Shown here: positions 45,585 through 57,859 of the stretch, piece after piece
How the letters are laid out: every line of letters starts with the position of its first letter
How positions within the stretch are numbered: position 1 is the stretch's first letter
Origin: Vitis vinifera
Lineage: Eukaryota > Streptophyta > Magnoliopsida > Vitales > Vitaceae
Assembly: GCF_030704535.1 (NCBI RefSeq)
Contig: NC_081822.1
Location: 35,486,001 to 35,550,000 of the forward strand
Direction: 5' to 3'
DNA: 64,000 nt
Made by a program: the position numbers and the translations under genes
Notes under the pieces: model-generated
Told to the model about the DNA's origin: nothing
Seen by the model: only the letters and a program-made list of their open reading frames with translations
Database searches by the model: none

Positions 45585-48500
45585 GAAAGAAAAAAAGAAA
45601 AATATATGATATACATAAAGGTTATAGTGAGGTTGATGTAAAGCTTGTCCTTTTTTGACCTAGAAAAGAATCTGTTTTTTATAATTAAGTATATTTTTTA
45701 TATTAGTGTTATTGAATAAAACAGTTAAAAAGTACTTCATTCCAAAAGAGTAAACATAATCTGCTGAAAATTTATTGAGGGGGAAAGAGTAAGAGGTTTA
45801 TTTCAAGTCAGGTCATTTCCTTTTATAGGAAAGTTGGGGGTCTAAAACATTTATCTATACCTATTCTAAGTTTTGGCAGTCACCCAATTTAAGCAAGAAA
45901 TAGAAAGATTCTAAATAAACAAATTGTGATTTAGGGTTATGCTTTATAGCACAAATTTCATAACAAAATGTGTTTGAACATGGACTCATGGAAAATTGAC
46001 AAGGAAGGGAAAGAAACATCAATAATAGAGATGGGAGTTGTATCATCCAGGGTTTTTTTCTTCATTTTTGGTTTGGGGTGGGGGGTGGATTTTGATGTTA
46101 TTAAGAAGTTTTAATTTAAAGGAGAAATGAAAGGAAATAACTTGTGAATGACAGGTGATAGCAACAAGGAACTCACGTGATAGGAGCAACAGGCTTGAGA
46201 ATATGTGCTGGCGCATTTGGCATCTTGCTCGCAAAAAGAAGCAGGTCCCCCTTCCACACTTCTTACCATTTGCTCTTTATATTAAGAAATATCTGACCAA
46301 TCACGATATATAAATATTTGGCTTCAAAATTTCATTGAATTATCGAAATAAAAAGGCATCAATTGGTGAATTTGGGCCCACACTTGGGCATAGCCCTATA
46401 GAAAATTTAGCAAAATCCTTGTCTCTGACAAGGTTCGTCTCAAGCTCTCTAGGTGCTTCACTGTCCTAGAATTTGTCAGAGTTGAGCATGAGCCGGGCCA
46501 TGAACCAAATGAAATTGAATGTTAACAGGCCATTGGTCTGGGCTGCTTCAAAACTTGACAAAACATAGGACCACAAAGTCTTGCACGCACCATTTTTCAT
46601 TCTAAAACAATCACCCCTTTTGGTATTAAAGAGCTATAGTGCCTCCACATTAATCTTCTGTATTTGTGTGTCTATAAATTTAGTTCTAAATTATATACTT
46701 TTTGAATTAAGAAGTACGTATTATGTTTTGTAGATTGCATGGGATGATGCACAGAGGCTTACAAAGCGGCGTCTTGAGCGGGAGCAAGGTCGCCATGATG
46801 CTGCTGATGACCTTTCAGAGCTCTCTGAAGGGGAAAAGGAGAAAGGAGATCCCAACCAAATAGAACCTGTCAAGGAGCAAATGACCAGAATCAATTCTGA
46901 TATGCATATATGGTCAGATGATGACAAGTCCAGACACTTATATATTATCTTAATCAGGTAAATTACACAGTATTTTGTCATAAGCATAATCACCAAAATG
47001 GAATGTGAATCATGATGGTTATATAAATGAGATACTCGTACAATGCCAAAATTTTTGAATATGATGTGATTTTGAGAAATAACGTTTATTGTTTGTGTAG
47101 TATTCATGGGTTAGTACGTGGAGAAAACATGGAACTTGGAAGAGATTCAGATACAGGTGGTCAAGTAAGTTGTATAAGAGTCCTTTTCTGTGACATAGAA
47201 ATAACTAAAGCTTTATTTCACATAACTCAAGGCCAATCTCATGCAAATTGAGTCCAGAGGGTGTTTAAATTATCTCAGTTTGGAGCCTAAAAATGAATCC
47301 AACTTTGGTGTCTTGTTGAAATTTCCAGGTGAAATATGTTGTAGAACTAGCGAGGGCTCTGGCAAATACGAAGGGAGTGTATCGGGTGGACCTCCTCACT
47401 AGACAAATTACCTCAACAGAGGTTGACTCAAGCTATGGTGAGCCCATTGAGATGTTGTCATGCCCTTCAGATGGTGGGGGCAGTTGTGGAGCATATATTA
47501 TCCGGATCCCGTGTGGTCCTCGTGATAGGTAACTATATCATCAATATTGGCATTGTTTTCATTGTGATTTTAGAGTAATTACAAGGTGAAAACATGGGCT
47601 TAATGAGAAGAACTTTGATGTAGGTACATACCAAAAGAGTCACTATGGCCATACATACCTGAATTTGTGGATGGGGCTCTAGGCCACATTGTCAACATGG
47701 CAAGAGCTTTGGGTGAACAAGTGGATGCAGGGAAGCCGATATGGCCTTATGTTATTCATGGTCACTATGCTGATGCTGGGGAGGTAGCAGCACACTTGTC
47801 CGGGGCCTTGAATGTGCCAATGGTGCTAACTGGACATTCACTGGGTAGGAACAAATTTGAGCAATTACTCAAACAAGGGAGGCTATCCAGGGAGGACATA
47901 AATTCAACTTACAAGATAATGAGGAGAATTGAGGCTGAGGAGCTGGGGTTGGATGCAGCTGAAATGGTGGTGACTAGCACAAGGCAAGAGATTGAAGAGC
48001 AATGGGGACTGTATGATGGGTTTGATCTCAAGTTGGAGAGGAAGCTTCGGGTTAGGAGACGTCGAGGAGTGAGTTGCTTTGGAAGGAACATGCCTAGGAT
48101 GGTGGTATGGACATTCTCTTTACTTCTTGTGCTCACAACAATGACCTAAAATAACAAAACCAACAGCACCTAGTTGTGCCTAAGGTAGAGAAAAACGAGC
48201 TCTAAAATGGCATCGCTTTACTAAAATTGGATAACCCTTCAGAACCATAGCTTAACTAACTAAACCAAATGGTACTAAACTTCCTGGTTTAGGTTATTCC
48301 ACCGGGGATGGACTTCAGCTATGTTAAAATCCAAGATTCAGAAGGTGACAGTGACCTCAAGTCCTTAATCGGCTCTGACAAAACTCAAAACAAAAGGCAT
48401 CTACCTCCAATCTGGTCTGAGGTAGACATTCTTTTAGTTGTATTTATTTTTTATTTTTTTTATTTTGCATCCTCTGTTGTTAATCCCTTGAACTGGAAGA

Positions 48501-51133
48501 GAAATTATTCAATTGAGTATGATGCAGATTATGCGGTTTTTCACAAATCCACACAAGCCCATGATACTTGCACTGTCCCGGCCAGATCCTAAGAAAAATG
48601 TCACCACTCTGCTCAAGGCTTTTGGAGAGTGTCGACAGCTCCGAGAGCTAGCCAACTTGGTAAAAAGTTTCACTTCTAAGCCTTTTCTCATTATCCAAAC
48701 ACAAAATAAATACAATTTTAACATTCATTCTGAGCTGAATTTCTTGTTAATTTCGTCTTGTTTCTGCAGACTTTGATTCTAGGTAACAGAGATGACATAG
48801 AAGAAATGTCAAACAGCAGCTCAGTTGTTCTTACAACAGCGCTCAAGTTCATAGACAAGTATGACTTGTATGGTCAAGTGGCCTATCCCAAGCATCACAA
48901 ACAGTCTGAAGTTCCTGAGATATATAGGTTGGCTGCTAAAACCAAGGTGAATTTCATAACCCCTGTGGAACATTCAACACACTGAGAACTATGATAGAAC
49001 AGTAGTGGGCACTGGTTTACTTTGTGATGACTAAGATCCAAAATAGAGCTACTACGATCCAAAAAATTGATGTTGGTAATGGTTAGCTAAAAGTTTATAA
49101 TATGAATTGATGGAGAAGATAACGGAAAAACTAAGGTCCATCATCTCTATGTGTAAATGGCTCGGTTAAGCTTTTTTGTGTCAATTGCAAGACCCACATA
49201 TCATCGCTTAGGTTCCTACTTATGGTTTTCCATGCCTTAACCTTCTTGTTTTGTCTTTTCATTGTGATATACAAACTCCTAACAGTAACACTTCTGTGGT
49301 GGGTTTCTTTTGAAGGGAGTTTTTATCAACCCTGCTCTTGTGGAGCCATTTGGTCTCACACTTATAGAGGTACAGCTTGAGTTTCTTCGCAGCCTATTAG
49401 CTTAAATAATAGTGAATCTACAACATTCTGACCTATATAAAGTTTTCTAACAGAAGAATAATAATGAATTCCTGATTGCTATTCTAATCTATTTATTGCC
49501 TTACAGGCAGCTGCTTATGGTTTACCTGTTGTTGCTACAAAAAACGGTGGGCCTGTGGATATTATCAAGGTAAATTTTAGACTAGTATGGGTAATTATTG
49601 GGCTAGCAACCCTGTGGATTTTGCTTGTTTAGATCCTGACCCATGGTCATTAGAATTTATATATTGGACCTTCACTAGTTTTCTTCTACATACCTATTTG
49701 TTTTATCTAACAAGGGACTCTAATCTACCAGGCACTCAACAATGGCCTCCTTGTTGACCCACATGACCAGAAAGGCATAGCAGATGCCCTTCTAAAGCTC
49801 CTTGCTGATAAGAACTTATGGTTAGAGTGCCGTAAAAATGGGCTAAAGAACATCCACCGGTTTTCATGGCCGGAACACTGTCGTAACTACTTGTCCCATG
49901 TTGAGCATTGCCGGAACCGGCACCCCAACACCCATCTTGGGATCATACCTAGTATTGAAGAACCCATGAGCGACTCCCTAAGGGATTTAGAAGACCTTTC
50001 TCTAAAGTTTTCTGTTGATGGAGACTTCAAGCTTAATGGAGAGCTTGATGCAGCAACTAGACAGAAAGAACTCATTGAAGCTCTAACCCGCATGGCTTCC
50101 TCTAATGGAAATTCTAGTGTTAGCTATCATTCAGGAAGAAGGCAAGGGCTATTTGTAATAGCAGCAGATTGTTATGATAGCAATGGAGATTGCACTGAGA
50201 GATTACCAGCAATTATAAAAAATGTGATGAAATCTACAAGCTCTGGTTTAAACCTAATAGGATTTGTATTGTTGACTGGTTTGAGTTTACAGGAGATATT
50301 AGAGAAGTTAAGGTGTTGCCAAGTGAACTTAGAAGAAATTGATGCATTGGTTTGCAATAGTGGGAGTGAAATTTACTATCCATGGAGGGATTTGATAGCT
50401 GATTTGGAGTATGAAGCCCACGTGGAGTATCGGTGGCCTGGTGAGAATGTTAGATCAGTAGTGACGAGGCTTGCTCAGGGAGAAGGGGGGGCTGAGGATG
50501 ACATTGTGGAGTATGCAGGTGTGTGTAGTACTAGGTGCTACTCTTATGGAGTGAAACCAGGAGCTAAGGTAAGATTGTTGCTAACCATTTCCTATGAAAA
50601 TTTTTGTAGAGGCTAGTATGCACTGCTTGATCCTATTTAAATAAATGAATGGCAGACTCGGAGAATTGATGACTTGCACCAAAGGATGCGGATGAGAGGC
50701 TTCCGTTGCAACCTTGTCTATACGCATGCTACATCAAGGTTGAATGTGGTACCCTTATTTGCATCAAGGGCCCAAGCACTAAGGTAAGATCTTTTTCCCA
50801 TACATATGGCACACATAAAAAACACTAATGACTCTTTGCATTTATGTCTTCTGCAGGTATCTTTCAGTTAGATGGGGAATTGACCTTTCTAAAATGGTGG
50901 TGTTTGTTGGGGAAAAAGGGGATACAGATTATGAAGACCTGCTTGTTGGCCTGCACAAGACCATCATTCTCAGAGGTTTAGTGGAGTATGGCAGTGAGAA
51001 GCTTCTTCGCAATGAAGAGAGTTTCAAAAGGGAGGACATGATCCCACAAGATAGTCCTAACATTGCCTTTGTGGAGGAGGGTTATGAGGCTCTTAATATC
51101 TCAGCAGCTCTACTGACTCTCGGGATCAAGTGA
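44439..51133 (+). CDS. SPS4: Sucrose-phosphate synthase, SPS4-like, 14 exons
   Basis: Makes sucrose 6-phosphate from UDP-glucose and fructose 6-phosphate in the cytosol, a key step of sucrose synthesis. Exons: 44439-44714, 46155-46244, 46734-46957, 47101-47164, 47329-47528, 47624-48104, 48293-48421, 48528-48659, 48770-48946, 49316-49369, 49507-49569, 49732-50568, 50656-50783, 50857-51133. All introns have GT-AG ends; the total is 3132 bases, 1043 residues, in line with Arabidopsis SPS4 (about 1050). An N-terminal domain is followed by the GT-B glycosyltransferase core with GGQ (216-218), HGHYADAGE, and the EX7E motif (Glu601, Glu609), then a C-terminal phosphatase-like domain from about residue 765. 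A basic RINS motif (Ser177) matches the light-dark phosphorylation region near spinach Ser158. No disruption is visible. The SPS4 subfamily is inferred from close resemblance in the N-terminus ([13 protein letters not shown]). Confidence 0.95.
45542..45584. repeat. Poly-C / poly-A tract in SPS intron 1
   Basis: A run of 9 C, then AT, then 22 C (45553-45574) followed by 10 A. Long C runs are unusual in this AT-rich DNA and are prone to length error and polymorphism. Confidence 0.9.
46365..46620. other. Compositionally distinct block in SPS intron 2
   Basis: Part of the intron between exons 2 and 3 is GC-richer than other introns (GGGCCCACACTTGGGC, GAGCCGGGCCATG) and resembles no coding sequence. 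It may be a decayed mobile element. Confidence 0.35.
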
Positions 51134-54100
51134 TCTGTTTTCCCCTTTATACTATATTTTTTCCTTTTTCATGTTTTGATGCATGTAGATTTCATATATA
51201 TTGTAAAAGCCTAAATCTGAATACCTGATATAAGAAGAATATATATATATATCTAAACTTGTGTATAAAATTACAAGTTGTGCATAGTGAAATACTTTTT
51301 TACATCATTCCTCAGACTATAAGGCACCTAAAATGAAATGTCTAACTTCCAGGAGGTAATCTGTGCTTTGATGTGTGTACACTCTCATATGATATTTTTT
51401 CTGTGATGAATCATAAAAGTTAGCACATCTAATATATTTCAGCCTCAAGTATTAGAGTTAAAAACCAAATAACAATGGAAAGGTAATTGTATGTATGCAT
51501 TATTTCAATCAGCATATGTATAGCATCAGATAAGGGCATTACCAAGCCTAACATAGTTTTCATGGAAACAATATACAAGTTACTCCAATTGTGTATCAAT
51601 TCTTTCATGCTTGTTGAGCATCTATTAGTGTTGAGCATCTGAGTAAAACATTTACTCATTCAGTGTCTCCATATGTTCATGTAATGGATTCCAAACTACT
51701 AGTGCTAATTTTCTTCCAGCCCTTTGGAGAAGTCCAAGATCATGGAACTGATCGGCATTTTTTTATGCACAAAGATCCAATTCTACCTTGTGTTTAGCTC
51801 TACAAAGACATTCAAGCATGTGAAAAATACATTGAAAATAAGAAGAGGCATCCATGGATCAGTGGGACATTTTCCATATGGAAAGGACAAATTAACATGT
51901 GTGCACAACTGTCTTTTGCAATATGAACATATAAATTTGGAGAAATCAATGAATTTATACTTGATATAGCTTACTATTCAATTTTCATTGATCATAGTCA
52001 TGATTTTTCAATCACTGCAAAGCGCAATGCTAAGCTATTTCAATTTTTGTTGTTTCTCAGTAATGGTTTTTCAGTCATTATAAAGCACAATGCTGGATCA
52101 CTTCTATAAACATTTGTCTAGTCAAGATCTTTGTTACTAGGAACCCAGCTAGTTTGCCTTTTTCTCAATTCTGTAAACATCTGTCCAAATCAATTCTATA
52201 AACATCTATCTAGTCAAGTAGCTAAATGCATTTACGTTAGCTTTCTCAATTTGGCCCTGCAGAGAGTGCAAATACTCAGCTTCTCCAGCTTTACCAATAA
52301 GACAGCTTTGTGTTCCTCTTCCATGTTCATTTTTTTCCATTGTCTTAAGCTTAGGCTACAGTTGCACACCCATTTAAAATAATACTTATAGGGAAAAAGT
52401 CATAGGTACATACTGTGCATGCACATTCGTAAAAGCAACACTAATATGTCCTAGTTTGCAATTTGGACCACATAAATATCTATTCATTAAAATTAATATG
52501 ATTGGACGATTCAGATTTTCACTGCAGTGTTTTGCTCAATGAAGAAAGATATATAAAATGGTCTTGTAAGTTGGAATAGGTTCTCTCATGTCCTCCCTCT
52601 AGCAAGTTCAGATATGATATGCATGCGGAAAAATAAATATATGGTGCTTTAAGCTCTTTCTTCATTTTTAAAAATCTTGAAAGTTTGGGATGAGCGCAAC
52701 ATATAGCAGGTCAAAAGGGAAAGGTCCTTCTGATGAGTTAAAAGGGTAAGGTCAATGTAGGTAATTCCCTTTTTTCCAAGTAATATGTGCATGCATGAAT
52801 CAAGTCTCCTCTTGGCAATAGAAACCACTAACTGCTTTAGCAAAATGCATCCCAAAATTAAAGATCAGATGCCCCGTCAACTATGGCTATAAAACCTTAC
52901 AGAAATATTTGATTGCAAAGGCCATTTTAAATTAAGAAATACAGAAGAAATACATATTAAAGAAGTCTAGAGGTCATACCTTCAGTATCACCTATTGGCT
53001 CAACAGTTTTATCCTTGACCTGTGTGAAATTCTAGTCAGCAAGTTAAAGGAACTTCTTCAGTAAAAAGCAAGAACTCAAGTGTTATGAAAGAGCAACAGA
53101 AAGATAATGCACTGTAAATACCTAAATGATCATATTTATTTCAAGAGCCAATTAGGCAGACATTAGATTGAATCCAAATTATAGGGAAAGCACAAATTTC
53201 CAATGGTTCTATAAAAGAATACAGTAACTGAGTTATGATATTATTTGATGGAACAGCAGTCTAAATAACATAAAAATCAGAGGAATTTGTTATTAATAAT
53301 TCAACTTCAGAGGAAGTAAAAGATCCAAAGGAAATTCTGGATTACATTTAACATAAAAACAACAAGAGATCCAATCAGCTTGTGACTTTTAAAATACTTG
53401 TTGACAAGTATTCTGTGAAGAATGAAATATTATTCTTCAGCCTCGCTCTTTAATTCAAGCATTTAAAAAGAACACAAGACAATATGTGCGAGAGAACCCA
53501 AACAAGTGATATAGAATGGACAATTTTCAAAAGACAATATCCAGTTCTCTGGAGTTTATCACCTTCAGCTAGCTACAGAGTCCATTGCCACATTGAAGTT
53601 CATTTTTCATTAAAAAGAAAAAGGTGGAATAGGTAAGAAAATACCAATTCACAGTCTCTGACATGCATGCTAAGTTTGTGAGTACTGATCCTATGTTACA
53701 ACTCAAAACAAACAGCAAAGAGACCCTTATTTTAACATCAGAAATGTTTAATGTACAAAACCCAAAAAATGTAAGTAAAATTGGGAATTAAACCTATTGT
53801 TCTTGTAATTTTCCATCTGTTGTCTCCACACCATATTATAGTAAGTGCTATTGCAGAAAAAGGCTGATTGGTATATATAAGACTAGGTGCACTTCCATCT
53901 TTTTAGTTTGCAATTTGAATCAGCTTTCCTCAATGAGTGGGCAGACAGGTCGGGTACTCTTTCTTGTTGAATAAGCTTCAATGTCCTTATGCTAACCCAT
54001 TGTAGTCTGCAATTTGAACAACTTAACACATTTTCTTTCTCAAATTAACACCATCATGTGGATAATACTCCTTATTTGCAATTTTTTTATTTTTTATTTT

Positions 54101-54449
54101 ATTTTTTATTTTTTTTATCAAATCAAGGATTTTGCCTTTTTGATATTGCCAGACCCTATGTTCATAGAGAGGATGCCCCTCATTTATAGGTCACTGAAGT
54201 CAGGAACAACATTCTAGCTATTCTTTACGATTCAAGGAGGGAAAAAGAGAGAAGAACTCAGAATTCACAACTTTCCATTTTCCTAAATCTAAATCACATA
54301 ATTAAAAACCCAAACACACAATTGCAGTAACTCATAAAATTGAAGGAAGATCCACAAAATTGCAGCAAATCATAAAATTAGAAAAAAAAAAAGAAAAAAA
54401 AAAAAGAAAAAGGCCAAATAAATCAAAATTCGAAAATCACTATTTTCCA
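51134..54449. other. Downstream of SPS; possible introns of a minus-strand gene
   Basis: No long frame. Composition is less AT-rich than most intergenic DNA in the window. One exon-like piece is listed separately (52980-53019). I could not assemble a coding model. Confidence 0.4.
52980..53019 (-). other. Exon-like 40-nt segment, minus strand
   Basis: On the minus strand a consensus acceptor (TTTCACACAG) precedes and a donor (GTATGACC) follows 40 bases that read VKDKTVEPIGDTE without a stop. I do not recognise the peptide. It could be an internal exon of a gene whose leader is at 54450-54850. Confidence 0.3.
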
Positions 54450-54850
54450 AATCACACTCACAGCCTTAAGCTACAGAGAGAACCTGCGACAACGTCATTT
54501 TCGATTGCATGAATGGCGGTAATGCGCACCTGCTCTCCTACAGAGATTTTTCAGGGGTTCGTCCCAACATCTGCGCCATTCCGACAGAAAAAACATCACT
54601 AAAAAATTCGGATCACTCACCCAATCAAGTTGTACTGTAGAGAGATAAAGCTAAATGGAGAGAAATGTACCGTTTGATTTAAGATTGCAAATACACATCA
54701 ATTCTCCACACTCCAAGTTTCCTGAGAAACCTGAAGAGAAAGAGAGAAACGTGGTTGGATTCTTCTGCAAATTCAGGATTTGAACGAAAATTCTACAAAG
54801 CTACAGAGAGAAACGAGAGTGTCAATGTAGAGAACAAAGCACACCAGAGA
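54450..54850 (-). other. Putative leader and first exons of a minus-strand gene
   Basis: Read on the minus strand, this stretch has CT-rich, UTR-like sequence with several splice-like sites (TTTCTCTTCAG|G, TCTCTGTAG|G) and short ATG frames such as MAQMLGRTPEKSL and MQSKMTLSQ. It looks like a plant 5' end, but the product is unknown and transcription is inferred only. Confidence 0.3.
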
Positions 54851-57299
54851 CTTATGAAAAACTGTCTTCAATTTTCAAAAAAGAAAAAAAAATGGAAAAA
54901 AGAAACCATGTTTTATAAAATATGTTTTGTGTGAACACATTTTAATTCTTTTCAATGCCTTTAATTGTTTCCATTTTTAGTTATTTTAAAAAGTAATTTT
55001 ATAAATAAAGAAGATAATTAAAGTTAAAATACAATCATAAAAATTATTTTAAAAAATAAGGTAATAACATTTCAAATTATTAAATATATTTTTATTCTAT
55101 AAAAAATCACAAAATAAATTTTAAAAATATTTTTCAAAAATTAATTTTTAAAACTATTTTCAAAAACACTTTCAAAATAAAAGTAATTCCAATCGCTATG
55201 CTGAGAAAGGATGGTTGGGCTAGTGAAAAGGGTTAAACTCTCGTTGTACCAATGCCATAAGGATTAAGTGCTAATTTTATAATATTATATTTAATTTTTT
55301 TGGTAAGAAAAGTAAAATAATGTTAATTGCATTATAATTGAAAACATCTATGTTAGGGATAGTGTTAGGTTCATGAAAATTAATCAAAACTTATTAAAAT
55401 ATTAAAAAAAATCCAAAAAATAATAGAAGAAGCGAAACAATAATATATATATATATGGAAGTTTTTTTAATAAAGAAATTGATGTGTACAATAATTTTGT
55501 AACATTAACAATATATATCGAATTTGAAAATATATTAATGTTAAACGATATTATGAGTACGTTTGGAAGTAATTTTAGAAAGTATTTTTAATATTTATAA
55601 TACTTAAATGATAAAAATTTTCAAGTATTAAAATATAAAAAACGCTTTCTAGAATCATTATCAAACAAACTCTATATTTAGTTTAAATATATTGAAAAAT
55701 ACAAAAACATTATTAAATATATAAAAAAATTATTTAAAAATCTTTGATAATTTTATTTTTAAATTTATATTTATCTTGTATTTAATTATTATATAAAATG
55801 TATAATAAGATAATTAAAATTAACTTATTTACAATAAATTTATTTTAATTAATTTATAGTATTTTTAATTATAAATATTTGTAGTATTTATAATTTTTAA
55901 AAAATATAAAATTCTTAGTAATTTAATTTTTTTTTTGAACTATATGATATTTATAATTTTTTTATAATTTTAAATATAAAAAATAAAAAATTAAATAGGA
56001 GATAATTGGTTTGATCATTTTAAGATTAAATAAAGGAGTTAAATAAATTGAGTAGTCAATTTATTAAAAAACTTATATGGGTTGACATTATGACATAAAT
56101 ATAATTACAGTTGACTCAAACATATAAATACTTATGTCGTTTTGCAATCATGTGACCATGGCATATCAAATTTATTAAATAGGTTATATGAATTGGTAGG
56201 AACTTGTAGACTGCTATGATATGTTTCTTAAGGGACTCTCATTTAAACATAGACTTCCGACATAGTCTCAAGGAATATCCACTTAGAAATGGACCATAAA
56301 GTACTCTTATCAATTTGCAACCAAAAAATAATTGGAGGAGGAAACATTTAATTAAGGGAGAATACCCTTAAGGGTAGGCTAGGGAAAAATATGATCGAGA
56401 AGGGTGGATAAATTTGATAATTCTTCTGAAGGATATGGTGAAATTATGATAATTCTTTCAAAGGCCTTATTTTGTTTAAATGTCAAGACTACCCTTAATA
56501 AGTGAAAAACAATAGAAAAAAAAAAGTCTTCTTTAACCTACCTACTGTTTGTCGGTGTTGTAGAAGAAAAAAGAGAAAAAGGAAAAAGGTCAAACAGTTC
56601 AAATCATGATCTGAAATCGTTTTTAACAAGCTTTTTTTTTTTTTTTTTTTTTTTTTGTGAATCTAGCAGGAAATCCATTAAAGGTAAGTTTTTTTTTAAA
56701 TGCCAAAAAAACAAAAATACGTGAGTTTATGCAATAAATAAATAAATAAATAATTTAAAAATCGGATTGAAGGAACGAAAAGTTAACAATTTTAACAATG
56801 TAGATCTAAGATATTAGATTTGAAATATTGAAGGAGGTTTTGAGAAAGAAATTACATTTTTTTTTGAGTAAAATATTATTTAAATTTATTATTTTGAATT
56901 TTTTATATTATTTTGGTCATATTGAAGATGTGTTTTTATTTTTAATTTATTTTCTGGGTGGGTTGTTTGATATGATTATTATTGATTTCCATTGAAAAGT
57001 TTTGCACTTTAGTTTTGCTGTTAAGACTTTTTTGACATGGCAGAAGAAAAAATTTTCTCAGTTGTCTCATGCTTGTTTGAGACTACTTTGTTTGTGTATT
57101 TATGAACATATTTGAATTTTCATTGAAAACTGAAATCCCTTTTGTATGGGACCACTTTGTTTTTTATTATGAATTTGTTAAAAAGTTAAGATCACTATAT
57201 TTTTGTTATGAATTTGTTACCTTTTTGTATAGGTATTATTTTGGTATGATGAGTTGAATGCCTAGTAGTTTGAAGGTTGTGTAAAATAACCATTACTTC
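54851..57299. other. AT-rich intergenic region with foldback repeat
   Basis: No gene seen. Contains the foldback repeat at 55552-55676, a run of about 27 T near 56631-56657, and decayed repeats. The left end of the Mutator-like element probably lies in or after this stretch, but I could not find its terminal inverted repeat. Confidence 0.5.
55552..55676. repeat. Short foldback MITE-like repeat
   Basis: About 125 bases that fold on themselves: left end GAGTACGTTTGGAAGTAATT and AGAAAGTATTTTT against right end AACGCTTTCTAGAATCATTA and TCAAACAAACTC. It shares its ends with the longer copies at 38155-38372 and 4020-4262. Confidence 0.6.
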
Positions 57300-57660
57300 A
57301 GTTATAAAGTACAAGTACAATACAAATGCAATATAGTTATAACGAAAAAACATTAACATTACAATACATTACAATATACCAAAATGACAAAATATTGAAT
57401 TTTTTTTTGCTGAACTGACATTTCTAGGCTATCATGTTGTATTCCTATCATAAAGCATCATTGCAAGTCAAAATTATAAAAAGACAACAAAAATACACTA
57501 TTGTAATTTCAATACATGCAATTGTTGATGATAATCCAATGATGGATAAAAAAAATCTATAAAATTAATTTTTTTTATATAAAAATATTGAGGTACAATA
57601 AAAATACATTACAATTACAATACAAATACAATAACATTACTATACATTATGATAAGATAA
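57300..57660. repeat. Array of TACAATACA-type short motifs
   Basis: Variants of TACAATACA and CATTACAATAC recur in two clusters (57308-57378 and 57592-57655) just upstream of the transposase. They may be subterminal repeats of the Mutator-like element; similar but weaker motifs occur near 61050-61085. Confidence 0.45.
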
Positions 57661-57859
57661 AATTTTGAAAATTTCAAAATTCTTATGAAATTGGGCAGTT
57701 GTGGGTTCTTTGGCATATCCCTAACATGTCTAATATACAAAAAATATTGTTCTTTATTATATAAAATATGTTTCAATTGATTATAATTTTTATTTGTTTA
57801 TTTTGTATTTGTTGTAAAATTTTCCTTGGTTGTAATATTGTGAAATGGATTGATTTGAT

